The notes under the pieces were generated by a model. That model was not told the origin of the DNA. It made no database searches and worked only from the letters and a program-made list of their open reading frames with translations. From Pseudomonas sp. URMO17WK12:I2 (lineage in GTDB: Bacteria; Pseudomonadota; Gammaproteobacteria; Pseudomonadales; Pseudomonadaceae): a stretch of DNA of 64,000 bases. Positions 61,483 to 64,000 of this stretch are shown piece after piece. The translations under genes were made by a program, and so were the position numbers. Position 1 is the stretch's first letter, and the number at the start of each line of letters is the position of its first letter. Location of the stretch: the NCBI RefSeq assembly GCF_003253735.1, contig NZ_QKYW01000004.1:248001-312000 (forward strand), in the 5' to 3' direction.

Positions 61483-64000
61483 ATGGCAGTACAGGCGAAA
61501 GTCGCGCCCATTGGCCAACAGGTCACGCAAGCCACCGAACGTACTGTCAGTAATACGCTCCCTCTCTCCGAAAGCAGCCATGTAGCGCTCAATATCCCGC
61601 CCGAGGCAGTTACCAGCTATACCCGCGAAGGGCCGGATCTGATCATGCAGATGCAGAACGGTGACGTTCTGCGCATCGGCAATTTCTATGCATCGGTCGA
61701 ACAACCCAGCCAGCTGTATCTGGTGGGTGAAGAAGAACAGCTGGTCGCGGTGGATCTTTCCCAGGCAGCGGCTTCGGATGGCATTCTGGCCGCGTCCTAC
61801 GCATCGGAAGGTACACTCTCCGGCTTCACCTCTCTGACTTCCGTGGCGGGCGCCGCCGGGGGCACACTCGGGCTGGGCACGGCTACCGTTGTCGGCGGGG
61901 TAGCCATCGCTGGCGGCGTGGCGGTGGCGGATCAGGTCGACCAGCGCAGCACCAATAGTGGTAGCGGCAATAACGAGGGCGGCAGCACCACACCTCCTGT
62001 CGATCCGGTAGACCCCGTAGAGCCAGTGGACCCTGGAGACCCGGAGGACGACGAACCACCCGCTGCGGCCAGCAATCTGCTGCTAAGCCAGGACAGTCGC
62101 TTCCTGACGGGAACCGCAGAACCTGGAGCCCTGGTCAGGGTCGAGGTCAACGGCAGCGTGTATACCGTCAACGCCGATGCCGACGGCAATTTCGTAGTGA
62201 CATTCGCGGCAGCGCTGACGGGCGGCCAAACCATCAACGTCGTGGTGGTGGATGCAGCAGGCAATGTCAGCCCGCCGGCGTCCCTCGACGCCCCCCTGGT
62301 AACCCAGCCTTCGACGGTAGAGCCGAGCAATGGTGACCAGTTGAGCGGCTCGGCAATAGCCAATGCCACCATCTTCCTGATTCACCCCAATGGCGAGGTG
62401 CTCGCCCAGACCACTGCCGACGCCAATGGTGATTGGTCATGGATTCCGTCACCCGCATGGCCCGATGGCACCCTGATCGATGTACATACGGTTGCGCCTG
62501 GCGGCTTTCGCCCTCCGGTAATTCGTATTGTTATCGACAAGACGCCTCCTGCAGCACCCAGCGTCGAAGCCAGCAATGGCACTCACTTGATCGGTACCGC
62601 CGAGCCTAACAGCACGGTAACGCTGACCATCAATGGCAATACAACGCTTACCGTGACTGCGGCTGCAGATGGCACCTGGTCTTATCAACCCACCCCCGCA
62701 TTGGCCAACAATACATCCGTCACCATCACCGCCACTGACCGGGCCGGCAATATCAGTCAGCAAACCAGCCTGACTATCGACGCTCAAGCCCCAGATCGGC
62801 CGACCATCAGCAATAGCAATGGCACGGTTTTCAGCGGTAGCGCGGAAGCGGGCAGCACCATTATCCTCAGCGACTCAAATGGCGTGATCGGTCAGGCGCT
62901 GGTCGATGCCAACGGCAACTGGCATTTCACTGCCAGCCCGGCGATCACCAATGGCAGCCAGGTCAGTGTGGTGGCCCGCGACGCCGCGGGAAACGTCGGA
63001 CAAGCAGAAGCCGTGGTGGTGAATAACGCACTGCCCAATGCACCGATAATCGCTGCAAGCAACGGAACGCTCATTGCGGGCACCGCGGACGCTGGCAGCC
63101 TGGTCATTGTCATCGCCAATGGCAGCGAGATTGGTCGCGTCATAGCTGGGGCCAACGGCACCTGGACCATAACTCCACCATCTGCGCTTGCCGATGGTAC
63201 GGTGATCAGCGCTACCGCCAGCACCCCGGCAGGCACCAGCGCGGGAACCACTCTAATTATCGATGCCGTGCAGCCGCTACCACCCGTGGTTCAACCCAGT
63301 AACGGTAGCGAGCTGAGCGGTACCGCCGAGCCCGGCGGCAAGATCATTTTGATCTACAACAATGGCGAGCTGATCGGACAAACCGTTGCCGATGCCGATG
63401 GCAACTGGAACTTCATCCCCACCACACCGCTGGCGGACGGTGCCGCCATCGAAATCCGCGTGCGCGATGCCGTGGGCAATACCAGCCCACCGCTGATCGT
63501 GGAGATCGACCGGACCCCACCTGCAGCTCCGCAGATCGACGCCAGCAGTGGCAGTACCCTCAGTGGCAGTGCGGAGGCCGGTAGCACCGTGGTGATCACC
63601 GGGCCGGGTGGAATATCCATCGGTGAAGTCGTAGCAGACAACAATGGTAATTGGAGCTTCACCCCGGGCAACGCCCTCAGCAATGACACGCCACTGACCA
63701 TCACCGCCCGTGACCCGGCCGGCAACGTAAGTCCGCCCAGCACGGTGGTAATCGACTCACAACCGCCCGCGGCGCCCACCCTGAATCCCACCAATGGCAC
63801 GCTGCTGAGCGGTAGCGCCGAACCGGGCACTACCGTGCTGGTCCGCATAGGGAGCTCGCCGGTGGTGGAGGTGACCGCGGACGGCAACGGCAACTGGACC
63901 CTTAACCCCGGTGGGCCGATTGCCAACGGCGTTACCATCGAGCTCAGTGCACGAGACCCCAGCGGCAACACCAGTGACACCACCACGGGGATCGTCGACA
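61483..64000 (+). CDS. Large repetitive BapA/LapF-like adhesin, N-terminal part
   Basis: An open frame from the ATG at 61483 (AGGAGA, 7 bp upstream) runs off the right edge without a stop: 839 codons visible. Residues about 1-110 form a BapA-type prefix domain (LPLSESSHVALNIPPEAV, LIMQMQNGDVLRIGNFY) with no Sec signal, then a glycine-rich hydrophobic helix (about 112-150) and a Pro/Asp linker (TTPPVDPVDPVEPVDPGDP). From about residue 194 come bacterial Ig-like repeats of roughly 80 residues. This layout is that of giant surface adhesins exported by type I secretion with a C-terminal signal. The transporter, if linked, lies beyond the window. Confidence 0.92.
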   Translation, partial: MAVQAKVAPIGQQVTQATERTVSNTLPLSESSHVALNIPPEAVTSYTREGPDLIMQMQNGDVLRIGNFYASVEQPSQLYLVGEEEQLVAVDLSQAAASDGILAASYASEGTLSGFTSLTSVAGAAGGTLGLGTATVVGGVAIAGGVAVADQVDQRSTNSGSGNNEGGSTTPPVDPVDPVEPVDPGDPEDDEPPAAASNLLLSQDSRFLTGTAEPGALVRVEVNGSVYTVNADADGNFVVTFAAALTGGQTINVVVVDAAGNVSPPASLDAPLVTQPSTVEPSNGDQLSGSAIANATIFLIHPNGEVLAQTTADANGDWSWIPSPAWPDGTLIDVHTVAPGGFRPPVIRIVIDKTPPAAPSVEASNGTHLIGTAEPNSTVTLTINGNTTLTVTAAADGTWSYQPTPALANNTSVTITATDRAGNISQQTSLTIDAQAPDRPTISNSNGTVFSGSAEAGSTIILSDSNGVIGQALVDANGNWHFTASPAITNGSQVSVVARDAAGNVGQAEAVVVNNALPNAPIIAASNGTLIAGTADAGSLVIVIANGSEIGRVIAGANGTWTITPPSALADGTVISATASTPAGTSAGTTLIIDAVQPLPPVVQPSNGSELSGTAEPGGKIILIYNNGELIGQTVADADGNWNFIPTTPLADGAAIEIRVRDAVGNTSPPLIVEIDRTPPAAPQIDASSGSTLSGSAEAGSTVVITGPGGISIGEVVADNNGNWSFTPGNALSNDTPLTITARDPAGNVSPPSTVVIDSQPPAAPTLNPTNGTLLSGSAEPGTTVLVRIGSSPVVEVTADGNGNWTLNPGGPIANGVTIELSARDPSGNTSDTTTGIVD
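62062..64000 (+). repeat. Eight tandem Ig-like repeats inside the adhesin gene
   Basis: Units of about 240-246 bp begin near 62062, 62314, 62560, 62800, 63043, 63283, 63529 and 63775, the last cut by the edge. Each encodes a pattern like SNGxxLSGxAEPGxxV, then DANGNW, then ADGTxI, then ARDxAGNxS. The copies differ clearly at the DNA level, so they are old rather than freshly amplified. Confidence 0.88.

Noticed and set aside
61456-63986. Several minus-strand frames in the adhesin region
   Set aside because: They are opposite the adhesin repeats and repeat with the same period, so they reflect the repeat structure and not separate genes.
61483-64000. Tandem repeats considered as a CRISPR array
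   Set aside because: The period is about 243 bp, the units encode Ig-like domains in one frame, and no short repeat-spacer pattern is present.

Overview
The window is chromosomal DNA from a high-GC gammaproteobacterium, almost certainly Pseudomonas. This rests on the gene content rather than one marker: a CA-motif Crc-antagonist small RNA behind a sigma-54 promoter, a PprA/PprB-controlled Tad pilus locus, a PlpD-type patatin autotransporter, a HexR-type regulator divergent from zwf, aerobic cobalamin genes, and a hydroxyproline catabolic cluster. I see no tRNA, rRNA, CRISPR array, transposase or integrase.

Layout. (1) 1-14400: hydroxyproline catabolism and uptake. A 4-hydroxyproline epimerase and a three-subunit D-hydroxyproline dehydrogenase come first, then a CrcZ/X/Y-like sRNA, a PAS-AraC regulator, an ABC importer with an aconitase X dehydratase embedded in it, a second proline-racemase homologue with a Ser/Cys catalytic pair, a DapA-like deaminase and 2-oxoglutarate semialdehyde dehydrogenase. 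Together these carry trans-4-hydroxy-L-proline to 2-oxoglutarate and probably also handle 3-hydroxyprolines. A palindrome TCGTATACGA occurs at two promoters of the cluster and implies a regulator not encoded here. (2) 14400-20750: an MHS-type transporter, a conserved unknown, a leucine-rich-repeat protein kinase, a secreted unknown, and a VWA/AAA+ chelatase-like pair. (3) 20773-27310: a compact module flanked by an exact 20-bp direct repeat. It has a LysR regulator, a polar amino-acid type ABC importer with two different ATPases, and an argininosuccinate-lyase-like enzyme, and looks like an inserted catabolic island for an unknown amino-acid conjugate. (4) 27372-31316: a LOG-family protein, a DAHP synthase preceded by two aromatic-rich leader peptides and an attenuator-like terminator, and an ABC-F protein.

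(5) 31824-39411: cobalamin and cobalt genes. cobN and cobW run left and cbtB, cbtA, cobE and cobM run right, with a cobalamin riboswitch in front of each direction. (6) 39374-53089: PprA sensor kinase, Flp prepilin peptidase, PprB, then the Tad secretion genes (tadD, C, B, A, Z, rcpA, rcpC) reading left, and divergently the Flp pilin followed by a receiver-only protein. (7) 53202-60996: an SF1 helicase with a nuclease-like tail, PlpD, a small unknown, a HexR-like regulator and a G6PDH with a perfect HexR-type operator between them. (8) 61040-64000: an AT-rich stretch and then the start of a very large repetitive adhesin that runs off the end.

Much of the window concerns nutrient capture under carbon-catabolite control and surface attachment. 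Long open frames antisense to the real genes are common here because of the high third-position GC and were discarded.
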